Shown: positions 17,439-26,736 of the stretch, piece by piece | Numbering within the stretch: the first letter of the stretch is position 1 | Layout: each line of letters begins with the position of its first letter | Virus record (IMG/VR): IMGVR_UViG_3300027788_001769 | Span: 62,001 to 126,000 of that record | Length of the DNA stretch: 64,000 nt | Direction: 5' to 3' (one strand) | Origin: a virus | The notes under the pieces: model-generated | Seen by the model: only the letters and a program-made list of their open reading frames with translations | Told to the model about the DNA's origin: nothing | Databases searched by the model: none | Translations under genes and position numbers: made by a program

Positions 17439-18178
17439 TGGATTTTACAATAACTTTCCCATGTAGAAATAGAGTTAAAATGGCAAATAAGGCCATACAA
17501 ACTTTTTTAGAAAGTTGTGATTACACAATATTAATTATAGACGACAATAGTGATTCACCTGACGATGAATACATTAAATCCGATAGAGTTAAAGTGATTT
17601 ACAATAAGTACAAAAGTGGTTTAGTTAGTATGTGGAATCAGGCATTAAGAGAAATAGATACGGAATATGTCATTATTGGTTGTGATAAAATTAGAGTCAC
17701 AAATAACGACATATTAAGGATTGAAAATAAGTTGAAAGAGGGTTATTCTTGTGTTGCTACTTACTTACTAGGTATTTTTGGTTTTAGTAAGGAACTAACT
17801 ACTAGGGTTGGGTTTTTTGATGAGGGGTATGAAGTTAACGGGTTTGAGGACACTGATTGGATGAACAAACTTTTTATTAATAATTTATCCTTATATGTGA
17901 GTACGGAAACAGAATACCTAAATACTGGAACGAGTTGGGGTCCGGCGAACATGAAAAACTCCCAATATTACAGGAGTAAGTGGAACGAAGATTTTGGTAA
18001 CAACCAAATAATACAATTAAAAAAAGATATTAACTATAATGACATTAATATCTTTAAAGGACAATATGAAAATAAAAATTATTTAGATTGGTCTAGTAGT
18101 GAATTAAAAGCAGAAAACATAAACAATTATTACAATAATAAAAAAGGAGTAAAAAATATTTTAAATGGAAATTTATAA
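17438..18178 (+). CDS. GT2 family glycosyltransferase
   Basis: A 246-residue GT-A protein. It has FTITFPCRNRVKMANKAI as the first strand and helix, LIIDDNSDSPDDE, then VIIGCDKIRVTNND at the metal site, and VGFFDEGYEVNGFEDTDW, the acceptor-side ED motif common in GT2. Start choice: the frame is open upstream to 17390, but the ATG at 17438, overlapping the preceding stop by one base, starts exactly at the first strand. Substrate unknown. Confidence 0.78.
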   Translation: MDFTITFPCRNRVKMANKAIQTFLESCDYTILIIDDNSDSPDDEYIKSDRVKVIYNKYKSGLVSMWNQALREIDTEYVIIGCDKIRVTNNDILRIENKLKEGYSCVATYLLGIFGFSKELTTRVGFFDEGYEVNGFEDTDWMNKLFINNLSLYVSTETEYLNTGTSWGPANMKNSQYYRSKWNEDFGNNQIIQLKKDINYNDINIFKGQYENKNYLDWSSSELKAENINNYYNNKKGVKNILNGNL

Positions 18179-19412
18179 AGTTAGAAAAAAATGTGCTGTG
18201 TGTGATAACACAGAGTTAAAATCAATTATGGAATACGGTTTAGTTCCATTAGCTGGAGATTTTCCAGCAAAATCAGAAATAGACAACGATAGGAAATTTA
18301 ATCTTAATGTTCAATTTTGTGAAAAGTGTACACTATTACAAACAGATAGTATTATTGATGCAGATGCATTATTTAAAGATTACCGTTATATGTCTTCTAT
18401 TGGGTTAAGTGGTCACTTTACAAGTGTAGCTAAATTGATTAAAGAACGGTTTAACCCAAGTAAAGTATTGGAGATAGGGTCTAACGATGGTGTCTTACTA
18501 AAACCTCTAAAAGATTTAGGAATAGATTGTTTAGGTATGGAACCAGCTGTTAACATCTCCCAAGTCGCTAAAGATAAAGGGTGTAACGTTATTAACGATT
18601 ATTTTAATGAAAAAGCTGTAGACAAGTACGATTTAGAGTCTAAGTTTGATGTCGCTGTTTCTAATAATTGTTTTGCTCATATAGATGACATAAAATCAAT
18701 TGTTAAAGGAGTTAAGAAAGCTTTAAAACCAGGTGGTAAATTTATTGTGGAGGTACACTACGTTAAAAACTTAATAGAACAACTTCAGTACGATAACATT
18801 TACCATGAACACTTATACTACTACTCTTTAACTGCATTAAATAATTTATTTAATCAGTTTGATATGACTATAATTGATTTTGATGAAATACCTATCCATT
18901 CAGGTAGTATTAGGGTTGTGGTTGAGAATAGTTTTACAGCTCACCCAGTAAAAGTGATTAAGAGATTGGATGACGAAAAAGAATGGGGTATAACATCTAT
19001 AGATTGGTTAAATAATTTTGGTGACGATGTTAGAAAACATATTTCAGTTATAAAAGAAACTTTATCACAATTAAAAAGTGAAGGACATAAAATATGTGGT
19101 TATGGTGCGTCTGGTAGAGCAAACATGATTTGTAATTTAGCTGACATAACACCAGATATTGTAGATTACATTGTGGATGAATCCCCAGAAAGAGCAGGAA
19201 GGTTAATTGCTGGTACACACGTACCCATCGTAAATAAAGAACATTTAGACAACGATAAAGTAAAACCTGACTACATTATGATTTTTGCCTGGAATTTTTC
19301 TAAGATGATAATAGATAAACTGGAGGGTAATGGTTACAAGTACATTATCGCTTTCCCAACTATGAAAGTAGTAGAAGGATATGAGGAATTAGAAGATTTT
19401 ATTAGTATATAA
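18165..19412 (+). CDS. NDP-sugar C-methyltransferase
   Basis: A 415-residue protein with the three-part build of TylC3/NovU-type sugar C-methyltransferases. There is an N-terminal zinc domain (CAVCDN near residue 10 and FCEKC near 56), a central SAM-binding domain with VLEIGSNDGVLLKPL and a C-terminal domain with ICGYGASGRANMICNL and VDESPERAG. These enzymes methylate carbon 3 or 5 of an NDP-4-keto-6-deoxy sugar, so substrates could come from the RmlB-like or gmd pathway here. The product would be a branched sugar. Length matches the family. It overlaps its upstream neighbour by 14 bases. Confidence 0.88.
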   Translation: MEIYKVRKKCAVCDNTELKSIMEYGLVPLAGDFPAKSEIDNDRKFNLNVQFCEKCTLLQTDSIIDADALFKDYRYMSSIGLSGHFTSVAKLIKERFNPSKVLEIGSNDGVLLKPLKDLGIDCLGMEPAVNISQVAKDKGCNVINDYFNEKAVDKYDLESKFDVAVSNNCFAHIDDIKSIVKGVKKALKPGGKFIVEVHYVKNLIEQLQYDNIYHEHLYYYSLTALNNLFNQFDMTIIDFDEIPIHSGSIRVVVENSFTAHPVKVIKRLDDEKEWGITSIDWLNNFGDDVRKHISVIKETLSQLKSEGHKICGYGASGRANMICNLADITPDIVDYIVDESPERAGRLIAGTHVPIVNKEHLDNDKVKPDYIMIFAWNFSKMIIDKLEGNGYKYIIAFPTMKVVEGYEELEDFISI

Positions 19413-20185
19413 TGGATGTTACAGCGTACATAATGGGTATCTCACCACCACAAAGATTATTGTGGTTAAAAAATACAATAGATTACTTGGATTCCCAAGA
19501 ATTCCCATTTAAGAAAAAAATAGTGTCTATAGACGAAATTAATAATCATAAAGTACAAGAAGATTTAATTAAGTACTTTGAGGATAAGGGATGGGATGTG
19601 CTAATTGATTCACATAAAAGTAGAATATTAAGTATGGACCGAGCATTCAAACTTATAGACACCGAACTAATGTTTTATAACGAAGACGATGTAATGGCAA
19701 AAATGCCTAAATATAAAGATGTAAAAAATGTATTTGAAAACAGAATAAACGGAAGAGAGTGTGGGATGTTATCTATGACATTAGGTGGTACACAATATGA
19801 TGCAGCGTCTGGTAATATAGGAGATTTAAAATATATGGAAGAAAACACAATTCTTGTAAATGAAGAATATAGAATTTTTCGTAGGATGGAAGAATTTAAA
19901 AATCCTTGGTTCTTTGAGTTCCCTGGTCTATTCGTAAAAACAGACTTGTTTAAAGATTGTCATAATAAGACTAAGGGAAGAAATATGCAAATTGAGCAAG
20001 GATTAACGATGTCCTATTTAATGAGTCAATATGATAAAAAATATTTTAAAGCTTCTGTCGCAAAGAAAAATGCTTTACATACACTGTTAAAGGATGGTGC
20101 CAAAGTAAATAGCCATTGTAGATTATTAACTAACTTAGACCCGGACCAAGGAAATAGTCCTTTAGGTGGAAATCATTATTATTAG
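19412..20185 (+). CDS. Putative GT-A glycosyltransferase
   Basis: A 257-residue protein of weakly recognisable type. The start, MDVTAYIMGISPPQRLLWL, and the acidic MFYNEDDVMAKM near residue 95 fit a GT-A fold with a DxD-like site, and SCHKT-type motifs are absent. The C-terminus is Gly/Asn/His rich. The neighbours are methyltransferases on both sides. I regard it as a likely transferase with unknown substrate. Confidence 0.55.
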   Translation: MDVTAYIMGISPPQRLLWLKNTIDYLDSQEFPFKKKIVSIDEINNHKVQEDLIKYFEDKGWDVLIDSHKSRILSMDRAFKLIDTELMFYNEDDVMAKMPKYKDVKNVFENRINGRECGMLSMTLGGTQYDAASGNIGDLKYMEENTILVNEEYRIFRRMEEFKNPWFFEFPGLFVKTDLFKDCHNKTKGRNMQIEQGLTMSYLMSQYDKKYFKASVAKKNALHTLLKDGAKVNSHCRLLTNLDPDQGNSPLGGNHYY

Positions 20186-20187
20186 AT

Positions 20188-21006
20188 ATGAAGGAGATTT
20201 TAGAAGATAAGTTTGATTTAAAGTTTAATGGTAAAATAAATCCGTTTAAGTACTTTTTCGGTCATGTGATTAGTACTATAGAAACTGAAGATTCTTTAGA
20301 CAAGTACGCGAAACATAATTTTAATGGAATGCACTCCATGTCTAATCCAGGTAAAGCTAGACACACAATAGGGTTGTTAAATGAATTAAATTATAAAGGA
20401 AAAAAACATATTGACATTGGAGCTAGTAGAGGAGTTTTGGTTAAGCTTTTACAAAATGAAGGATATGAAAGTTATGGTTTAGACGGGTGTAGATATGGTT
20501 TAGATAAGAAAAACGGGTTAGACATTTCTATGGAAAATTATGTTGTTTGTGACATAACTAAATTTGATTTTAGAGTGTTAGATTTAAAAAAATACTTTGA
20601 TGTGTCTACTGCTTTTGAGATTACAGAACACATACACGAAAAAGACATTAAAACTTTTTACGATAATGTTTCCTACATCTCTAAAGAACACATATGTTCT
20701 ATCCATACTGGTGGAGTAGACTCAACTATGGGACATACTACTAACCACCATAATGTTAAATCTACTGAATGGTGGTTGGAGTTTTTGTCTAATTACGGGA
20801 CCGTGGAATTAGTTCCTGAGTTTAACAAACCTATACCAGCGGATATTAAAATTTCAGAAGGCACACAGTCAACTGAAGAACGTATTATGAAAACTTATAG
20901 GGATTTACTTGCGAAACATGGAATACCAGAAATGGCGGCTGGACAAGTTATGATGGGAGCTGGTGTATGGGGTGAATCAGAATTTGTTAAAGTAGTATTT
21001 AAATAA
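20188..21006 (+). CDS. SAM-dependent methyltransferase
   Basis: A 272-residue class I methyltransferase. The SAM-binding motif I is KHIDIGASRGVLVKLLQ, the acidic strand-2 end is YGLDGC, and the strand-4 region is VSTAFEITEHIHEKD, as in the Methyltransf_23 type. The remainder (STMGHTTNHHNVKSTEWW) has several His that may bind substrate or metal. It probably O-methylates a sugar or glycan in this cluster; another acceptor is possible. It follows the preceding gene by 2 bases and is followed by a 76-nt AT-rich gap. Confidence 0.78.
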   Translation: MKEILEDKFDLKFNGKINPFKYFFGHVISTIETEDSLDKYAKHNFNGMHSMSNPGKARHTIGLLNELNYKGKKHIDIGASRGVLVKLLQNEGYESYGLDGCRYGLDKKNGLDISMENYVVCDITKFDFRVLDLKKYFDVSTAFEITEHIHEKDIKTFYDNVSYISKEHICSIHTGGVDSTMGHTTNHHNVKSTEWWLEFLSNYGTVELVPEFNKPIPADIKISEGTQSTEERIMKTYRDLLAKHGIPEMAAGQVMMGAGVWGESEFVKVVFK

Positions 21007-21082
21007 CATAAACATTTTCGTATCATAAAGTTAGTATAAGTTACTATAAAGTGATAAGAATAAAAAATAAATAAATTAAGAA

Positions 21083-21874
21083 ATGAAAATAGGAATTATA
21101 GGTGTAGGAATTATAGGTGGAGCGTGTAAGTATGGTTTTGAAAAATTAGGACATAAAGTAATTTGTCATGACATAGCATTAGATACTAACATTGAGGATG
21201 TTTTAGATACACAGATTACTTACATTTGTGTACCTACCCCTTCAGATGAAGATGGGTCTTGTAACACCTCTATTGTTGAAAGTGTGGTGCATGAATTACA
21301 CGGGTTAGGGTATTCTGGTATAGTAGCCATTAAATCTACAGTTAAACCTACCACAACAGAAAAATTAATAAAAGAAACTGGTATGGAAATTTGTTTTGTA
21401 CCTGAATTCTTAAGAGAAAGATGTTCTATTTCAGATTTTACTGAAAACCATGACTTATTGGCTATAGGGACCTATTCACAGACAACTTATGAAATGGTAA
21501 AGTTATGTCATGGTAATTACCCCAAAAACCATTCACACCTAACACCAACAGAGGCAGAACTTCTAAAATATTATTCAAATGTAATTAACGCGTTAAAGGT
21601 TGTTTTTGCAAATGAAATGTATGAAATTTGTAAAACTGTAGGGGCAGATTACACACAAATAAAAGAAACATTTATTAAACGAGGCACAACAAAAGACTTG
21701 TATTTAGATGTTAACGATAACTTTAGGGGATACGCTGGTATGTGTTTACCTAAGGACACTAAAGCTCTAGATTCTTTTGTTAAAGAATTGGGGTTGGACT
21801 TAAAACTTTTTGAAACTATGGAAAGTGAAAATAATAAATTTAAAAAGACCGTTTTTAGCGGCATGAGACTTTAA
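21083..21874 (+). CDS. Short UDP-sugar 6-dehydrogenase
   Basis: A 263-residue member of the UDP-glucose/GDP-mannose dehydrogenase family, which oxidises C6 to give a uronic acid in two NAD-dependent steps. It has the NAD-binding GIIGVGIIGGACKYGF, ICVPTPSDEDGS, FVPEFLRERCSISDF, the Lys/Asn helix YYSNVINALKVVFANE and the catalytic cysteine in YAGMCLPKDTKAL. Standard enzymes are 400-450 residues and add a C-terminal UDP-binding domain; that domain is absent here and the frame ends cleanly. The next gene is a separate SDR enzyme. With wecB at 10906 a UDP-ManNAc dehydrogenase role is plausible, UDP-glucose the alternative. Confidence 0.82.
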   Translation: MKIGIIGVGIIGGACKYGFEKLGHKVICHDIALDTNIEDVLDTQITYICVPTPSDEDGSCNTSIVESVVHELHGLGYSGIVAIKSTVKPTTTEKLIKETGMEICFVPEFLRERCSISDFTENHDLLAIGTYSQTTYEMVKLCHGNYPKNHSHLTPTEAELLKYYSNVINALKVVFANEMYEICKTVGADYTQIKETFIKRGTTKDLYLDVNDNFRGYAGMCLPKDTKALDSFVKELGLDLKLFETMESENNKFKKTVFSGMRL

Positions 21875-21878
21875 AACT

Positions 21879-22892
21879 ATGAAAATTTTATTAACTGGAA
21901 GCCAAGGATTTATTGGCAGTTACATATGTAACGAATTATTAAAAGAGGGACATCAAGTTGTTGGTGTTGATAATTACTCTAAATATGGTCACGTGGTAAG
22001 ACCACATGATAACCATAAGAACTTTAAATTATATGAAGTAGATGTTTTAAGTGATGAGTTTAATTCTGTGGTGGATGAAGAAAAACCAAACCAGATTATT
22101 GCTGGGGCAGCTATGATTGGTGGAATTTCGTATTTCCATAAATTCGCTTATGATTTATTAGCTACGAATGAAAGGATATTAGCTCAAACATTTGATGCGG
22201 CAATTAAAGGTCATCAGGCCGGTTGGTTAGATAGGATAGTGGTACTTTCAAGTTCTATGGTGTTTGAGGAGACTACGGTTTACCCAACACCTGAAGATGA
22301 AGTAACTAAGTGCCCACCGCCATCATCAACTTACGGATTCCAAAAATTAGCAGTGGAGTACTTCGCTAAAGGAGCTAATGAACAGTATGATTTACCTTAC
22401 ACAATAATACGACCTTTTAATTGTGTTGGTGTTGGTGAGGAGGACTCAATTACTGAACATGCAGTAACAAGTGGAAACATAAAACTTATGATGTCACACG
22501 TTTTACCTGATTTAATCAATAAAATATTAAAAGGACAAGACCCTTTACACGTTTTAGGGTGTGGTGACCAGGTTAGGTGTTACACTAATGGTAAAGATTT
22601 AGCTAGAGGAATTAGAATGGCTATGGAATCAGAAAAAGCTATAAATAATGATTTTAACATATCAACCTCACAAGCTACCAGTGTTCTAGAGTTGGCAGAA
22701 GTAATATGGGGAATTCTAAAACCAGACACCAAATTTAACTATACCTGTGAAACTGGTTATAAATATGACGTACAAAAAAGAGTACCAAATACAGATAAAG
22801 CAAAAGAAATTTTAGGTTTTGAAGCTACAATAGGTTTAGAAGAATCTGTTAGAGAAGTTGTTGAATATATGGTAAAAAAAGAGCACGCATAG
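21879..22892 (+). CDS. NAD-dependent sugar epimerase/dehydratase
   Basis: A 337-residue extended SDR enzyme. The cofactor site is LLTGSQGFIGSYICNEL, the active site SSSMVFE and STYGFQKLAVEYF (YxxxK), and the substrate loop holds IRPFNCVGVGEED. Closest in character to GalE/UDP-glucuronate decarboxylase-type enzymes. Because it follows the UDP-sugar dehydrogenase by 4 bases, it may act on its uronic acid product. The precise reaction cannot be fixed from sequence. Confidence 0.82.
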   Translation: MKILLTGSQGFIGSYICNELLKEGHQVVGVDNYSKYGHVVRPHDNHKNFKLYEVDVLSDEFNSVVDEEKPNQIIAGAAMIGGISYFHKFAYDLLATNERILAQTFDAAIKGHQAGWLDRIVVLSSSMVFEETTVYPTPEDEVTKCPPPSSTYGFQKLAVEYFAKGANEQYDLPYTIIRPFNCVGVGEEDSITEHAVTSGNIKLMMSHVLPDLINKILKGQDPLHVLGCGDQVRCYTNGKDLARGIRMAMESEKAINNDFNISTSQATSVLELAEVIWGILKPDTKFNYTCETGYKYDVQKRVPNTDKAKEILGFEATIGLEESVREVVEYMVKKEHA

Positions 22893-22893
22893 A

Positions 22894-23670
22894 ATGATTA
22901 AAGATTTCACACTTATATGGTCCTTTAGAAATAGATATGAACTTTTAGAACGTTCAATACTAACTGCTCATCAAACATGCCCTAAATGGGTTAACTTTTG
23001 TTTAGTAGATGCAGATTCATCAGAAGATACTATTAAGTCTCTTAGAACCTTTTTAAATACCTTAGAAGGGAGAAAAATTAGAGTGTGTGAGTCTTCATAT
23101 AGAAGTAGTTTAGCTGAAGCTTGGAATTTAGGTATGATGTTGGCATCTACACGATATGTGATTTTTGCTAGTTCAGACATAGAGTTTTTAAAAGAGGAAT
23201 GGTTTAGTGAGCTTTACAGTAATATTGGTGAGGGAATGGAGTATGTTATGTTAGAAAATCATTCGGTTTTTGCGTTAGATAAAAATGTGATTCCAAAAAT
23301 GGGTTGGTTTGATGAAGGTTTTAAAATAGGTCCACATTTCGATACAGATTTTATGGTACGTGGTTCCGAACATGGTGTAAAAATGAGGGTACTCTACCCA
23401 AAGGAAATTCTTTATAGTCATAACGCTTCTGATGATGAATCCACTAAGTCACATCAAGACATTGACGTGAAAGAAAGACAAAAAATGGACTTACCAGATA
23501 GACTACCTATGAATGACCCCTTTAATGAAAATTATTTTAAAGAAAAATGGATGTCAGCCTGGAATGGTTGGTCTGAGGGTGTACACCCACCTAACCACAT
23601 CAATCAAGCAAAAAGAATGATAGAAGAAAAAGACCCTCATCCACTATACTCCAAAAAGTACATTTACTAA
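22894..23670 (+). CDS. GT2-like glycosyltransferase
   Basis: A 258-residue GT-A protein. It starts with FTLIWSFRNRYELLERSI, has CLVDADSSEDT and then VIFASSDIEFLKEEW at the metal site, followed by KMGWFDEGFKIGPHFDTDF, the acceptor-side segment of GT2 enzymes. The C-terminal 60 residues are polar. It begins one base after the preceding stop. Substrate unknown. Confidence 0.75.
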   Translation: MIKDFTLIWSFRNRYELLERSILTAHQTCPKWVNFCLVDADSSEDTIKSLRTFLNTLEGRKIRVCESSYRSSLAEAWNLGMMLASTRYVIFASSDIEFLKEEWFSELYSNIGEGMEYVMLENHSVFALDKNVIPKMGWFDEGFKIGPHFDTDFMVRGSEHGVKMRVLYPKEILYSHNASDDESTKSHQDIDVKERQKMDLPDRLPMNDPFNENYFKEKWMSAWNGWSEGVHPPNHINQAKRMIEEKDPHPLYSKKYIY

Positions 23671-23704
23671 CTTATAAAAATTAGATATTATTAAAAAAAA
23701 AGAT

Positions 23705-24061
23705 ATGATAGGAACAGAACTAGACAAATACATTCAACAAAAAGTAAAAGAAGTTTTGGACAATAATAAATTTCCAGAATATGATGATATCCATAGTGAT
23801 ACTTTTTCAGAATTAATAGACAAATTAACAATAGTCCATATCAGATTATGGTACTTAGAAGACGCGACTAATGAAGAAACAGACCCAAATAAGGTAGCAG
23901 AATTAAAAAGAAAGGCGGACATTACTTTTAAAGAAAAACGTCCTATGCTAGTAAAGTCATTAGATAAAATGATTGTAAATTTATGTAATGGCAAATTTAA
24001 CCCAACAGTAGAAAATCCTAAATTATATAAAGGATATAAAGAAGAAAATGAAACTAAGTAA
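23705..24061 (+). CDS. Small helical protein, paralogue of the 25016 gene
   Basis: A 118-residue helical protein with FSELIDKLTIVHIRLWYLED at about residues 35-54 and a C-terminal NPTVENPKLYKGYK. The protein at 25016 has the same layout (GELVDRLSIVNFKLYKLKD and FNPEVKKYG), so the two are paralogues lying either side of the GDP-fucose-synthase-like gene. I recall such ELIDKLSIV proteins next to glycosyltransferases, but no function is known to me. It overlaps the next gene by 14 bases. Confidence 0.65.
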   Translation: MIGTELDKYIQQKVKEVLDNNKFPEYDDIHSDTFSELIDKLTIVHIRLWYLEDATNEETDPNKVAELKRKADITFKEKRPMLVKSLDKMIVNLCNGKFNPTVENPKLYKGYKEENETK

Positions 24062-25019
24062 AGATTCAAAAATATATGTCGCTGGACATAGTGGTTTTTT
24101 GGGTAGTAGATTATACAAGAAATTAATCACTGATGGATACACTAAAGTTTATGCTTTTGATAGAAATGAACTAGACCTTACAAGTCAGGCTGACACTTTA
24201 AATCTATTTAAAGAACATGGTTTTGATTTTCTTTTTATTTGTGCCGCTAAATGTGGTGGCCTACAAGCCAATTTAGATGACCCATACGGTCACTTAATGG
24301 ATAATTTAGAAATACAAAATAGTTTAATAGAAGCATCCATTAAAACAAAAGTTAAAAAAGTTTTATTTATAGGTTCAAACTGTATTTATCCAAAAAATGC
24401 TGAACAACCATTTAAAGAAGAGTGTATGCTAGAGTCACCAGTGGAACCTACAAACGAAGGGTATTCCTTAGCTAAAATCGCTGGTTTAAAATTATGTGAA
24501 TATGCTAATAGACTATACGGTAAAAACCACAATAAAGACTTACATTTAACTAGATTTATTTCTTTAATACCTTGTAACATTTATGGGCCACAGGATGATT
24601 TTGATTTACATAATTCACATGTTATGGCTGCACTAGTTAGAAAATTTGTAGAAGCAACAGAACTAAACTCAAGTAAAGTAGAATTATGGGGTAATGGAAA
24701 TACTAGAAGAGAATTTTTGTATGTTGACGATTTAGTAGATTCTATGATTTGGTCTATGTCTAATTTAGAGTACACTGAAAAGTTTTTAAACGTTGGGTCT
24801 GGAATTGATGTGGACATTTTAACATTATCTAATATTATTAAAGATGTGTGTGGGTTTAAGGGTGAAATAGAGTGTGACCTTTCTAAACCCATGGGAATGG
24901 AAAGAAAATGTTTAGATGTGACAAAAATAAACCATCTTGGTTGGTCTACAAAAACTGACCTAAGACAAGGAATTAAAAATACTGTAGAGTATTATAAAAC
25001 AATTAGTAGTAAGTTATGA
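24048..25019 (+). CDS. fcl: GDP-fucose synthase-like epimerase-reductase
   Basis: A 323-residue SDR enzyme of the Fcl/GMER family, which epimerises and reduces GDP-4-keto-6-deoxymannose. It has KIYVAGHSGFLGSRL, CAAKCGGLQANLDDP, the active-site FIGSNCIYPKNAEQP and GYSLAKIAGLKLCEYA (YxxxK), and IPCNIYGPQDDFD. GDP-colitose reductase (ColC) belongs to the same family, so with the ColD-like gene at 15472 the product might be GDP-colitose rather than GDP-fucose. Gmd is at 13626, so the pathway pieces are in one transcription unit. It is interleaved with two small paralogous genes. Confidence 0.88.
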   Translation: MKLSKDSKIYVAGHSGFLGSRLYKKLITDGYTKVYAFDRNELDLTSQADTLNLFKEHGFDFLFICAAKCGGLQANLDDPYGHLMDNLEIQNSLIEASIKTKVKKVLFIGSNCIYPKNAEQPFKEECMLESPVEPTNEGYSLAKIAGLKLCEYANRLYGKNHNKDLHLTRFISLIPCNIYGPQDDFDLHNSHVMAALVRKFVEATELNSSKVELWGNGNTRREFLYVDDLVDSMIWSMSNLEYTEKFLNVGSGIDVDILTLSNIIKDVCGFKGEIECDLSKPMGMERKCLDVTKINHLGWSTKTDLRQGIKNTVEYYKTISSKL

Positions 25020-25366
25020 AAATAAGTGATAATATAGAAAATACCATTTTAAATTCTATAGATAACTATGACCAAAGTTATACCTTAGGTAACCCTTTTG
25101 AGGAGTTAATGTCTATGGGTGAATTAGTCGATAGGTTGTCTATTGTTAATTTTAAATTGTATAAATTAAAAGATGAAGTTATGTTACGACCTTCTGATGA
25201 AGAGTTTAAATCTTGGGCATCAGTAGAAGACGTTAAATTAGTTAGAGAAAGAGCTAGATTAAAAAAATGTATAGATGAAAAAGTAATCTCTATGTTTACA
25301 AGATATAAAAGTGGGGATGTCAGTGCTGGTTTTAACCCAGAAGTAAAAAAATATGGAAATGAATAA
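25016..25366 (+). CDS. Small helical protein, paralogue of the 23705 gene
   Basis: A 116-residue helical protein with MGELVDRLSIVNFKLYKLKD at about residues 34-54 and SAGFNPEVKKYGNE at the C-terminus. It matches the protein at 23705 in motif order and length although overall identity looks low. It overlaps the fcl-like gene by 4 bases and the next epimerase gene by 14. Function unknown; a partner of the sugar enzymes is possible from position alone. Confidence 0.65.
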   Translation: MKISDNIENTILNSIDNYDQSYTLGNPFEELMSMGELVDRLSIVNFKLYKLKDEVMLRPSDEEFKSWASVEDVKLVRERARLKKCIDEKVISMFTRYKSGDVSAGFNPEVKKYGNE

Positions 25367-26315
25367 AAAAGTATTAGTTGTAGGTGGTGCAGGTTATATA
25401 GGTGGGTTGACTAGTGATACATTAATTAGAAATGGTCACGATGTAACCATATACGATAATTTATTATATGAAAATAGATACCTAAAAGACATTAAATTTA
25501 TACATGGTGATATAAGAGACTATAAAAAATTAACTAAGGTATCAGAGGATTTTGATGTCATTGTTTTAATGGCGGCTTTGGTTGGTGACCCAGCCTGTAG
25601 TGTAGACCAAGAATTAACAGAAGTCATAAACTACAAATCAATTAAAAAAGCATGTGAAAGTATTCCCTTAGATAAACACGTTGTGTTTATGTCCACATGT
25701 TCGGTATATGGAGCACAAGATGGTATTTTAGATGAAAGTAGTGAAACAAACCCACTATCTTCTTATGCTAGCACAAAATTAAAGTCTGAAAAATACGTAA
25801 CCAAAAGAGGTGGGACTATCTTTAGATTAGGCACTGTTTTTGGTTTAGGTGACACTTACAGTAGGTTAAGAATGGATTTGGTAGTTAATGTGTTAACTAT
25901 GAAAGCCTTAAAATACGGAAAAATAAATATTAACGGTGGTGAACAGTGGAGACCAATTATTTCAGTTATTGACATAGCTGAATATATAACTGAAGCATGT
26001 GAAAAAGAGTACGATGGAATCTATGTTTTATCCAAAGAAAACGTTATTATAAAACAGTTAGGGGAACGAGTAGCTAAATTAATACCTAACACAGAAATAA
26101 ATTATAGTAAAATATCTTTTCAAGATGCTAGAAACTATAAAGTAGATAATAGTAAATCACTTAGTACCTTCACTTACCAACCAAGGATAACTGTTGAGGA
26201 CGAAGTGGGACGAATGGTTAAGATGTTTGAGGAGTCTAGGATAAAAGACCCTGAAGACTTAGTTTACCATAATGGTGGTTACTTAACTGAATTAAGAAAA
26301 ACAAAAACTTTTTAA
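25353..26315 (+). CDS. NAD-dependent epimerase/dehydratase
   Basis: A 320-residue extended SDR protein. Cofactor site VVGGAGYIGGLTSDTL, then VLMAALVGDPACSVD, active-site MSTCSVYGAQDG and SSYASTKLKSEKY (YxxxK), and WRPIISVIDIAEYI. A sugar-nucleotide is the likely substrate; UDP- or dTDP-sugar specificity cannot be told. Two in-frame ATGs lie 6 bases apart at the start (MEMNKKV); the first is used here. It is followed directly by the RmlC-like cupin. Confidence 0.8.
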   Translation: MEMNKKVLVVGGAGYIGGLTSDTLIRNGHDVTIYDNLLYENRYLKDIKFIHGDIRDYKKLTKVSEDFDVIVLMAALVGDPACSVDQELTEVINYKSIKKACESIPLDKHVVFMSTCSVYGAQDGILDESSETNPLSSYASTKLKSEKYVTKRGGTIFRLGTVFGLGDTYSRLRMDLVVNVLTMKALKYGKININGGEQWRPIISVIDIAEYITEACEKEYDGIYVLSKENVIIKQLGERVAKLIPNTEINYSKISFQDARNYKVDNSKSLSTFTYQPRITVEDEVGRMVKMFEESRIKDPEDLVYHNGGYLTELRKTKTF

Positions 26316-26735
26316 ATGAAAGATTCAAAAATAATAGGTGGTGGTGTAGTTGTTGACGATAGGGGTTCTGTATCCTTTGTAAACGAGTTTGACTTTGGTG
26401 GGGTTAAAAGATTCTATCAAGTGGAAAATCACAGAAGTGGTTTTATTAGAGCATGGCATGGACATAAACATGAAGGAAAATATGTTTACGTGACCCAAGG
26501 TAGTGCATTAGTAGGTGTAGTAAATATGGATACCGAAAAAATAGAAAAATTTGTGTTGAGTTCTAAAACACCTAAGATTCTATGGATTCCACCTGGACAC
26601 GCTAATGGATTTAAAAATCTTGAAAAGGACACTAAAATTATTTTCTATTCTACCTCTACTCTTGAAGAAAGTATGGGTGACGATATAAGGTTTGAATATG
26701 ATAAATGGAATATTTGGGATGAAGAATATAGATAA
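26316..26735 (+). CDS. RmlC-like sugar 3,5-epimerase (cupin)
   Basis: A 139-residue cupin related to dTDP-4-dehydrorhamnose 3,5-epimerase. It has DDRGSVSFVNEFDFGGVKRF, the His-rich active-site strand FIRAWHGHKHEGKYV, and ILWIPPGHANGF. RmlC itself is about 180 residues; this shorter version resembles WxcM/FdtA-type isomerases and compact RmlC homologues. It would epimerise or isomerise a 4-keto-6-deoxy sugar, perhaps from the RmlB-like enzyme, before the reductase at 26737. Which positions it acts on is not known. Confidence 0.78.
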   Translation: MKDSKIIGGGVVVDDRGSVSFVNEFDFGGVKRFYQVENHRSGFIRAWHGHKHEGKYVYVTQGSALVGVVNMDTEKIEKFVLSSKTPKILWIPPGHANGFKNLEKDTKIIFYSTSTLEESMGDDIRFEYDKWNIWDEEYR

Positions 26736-26736
26736 A

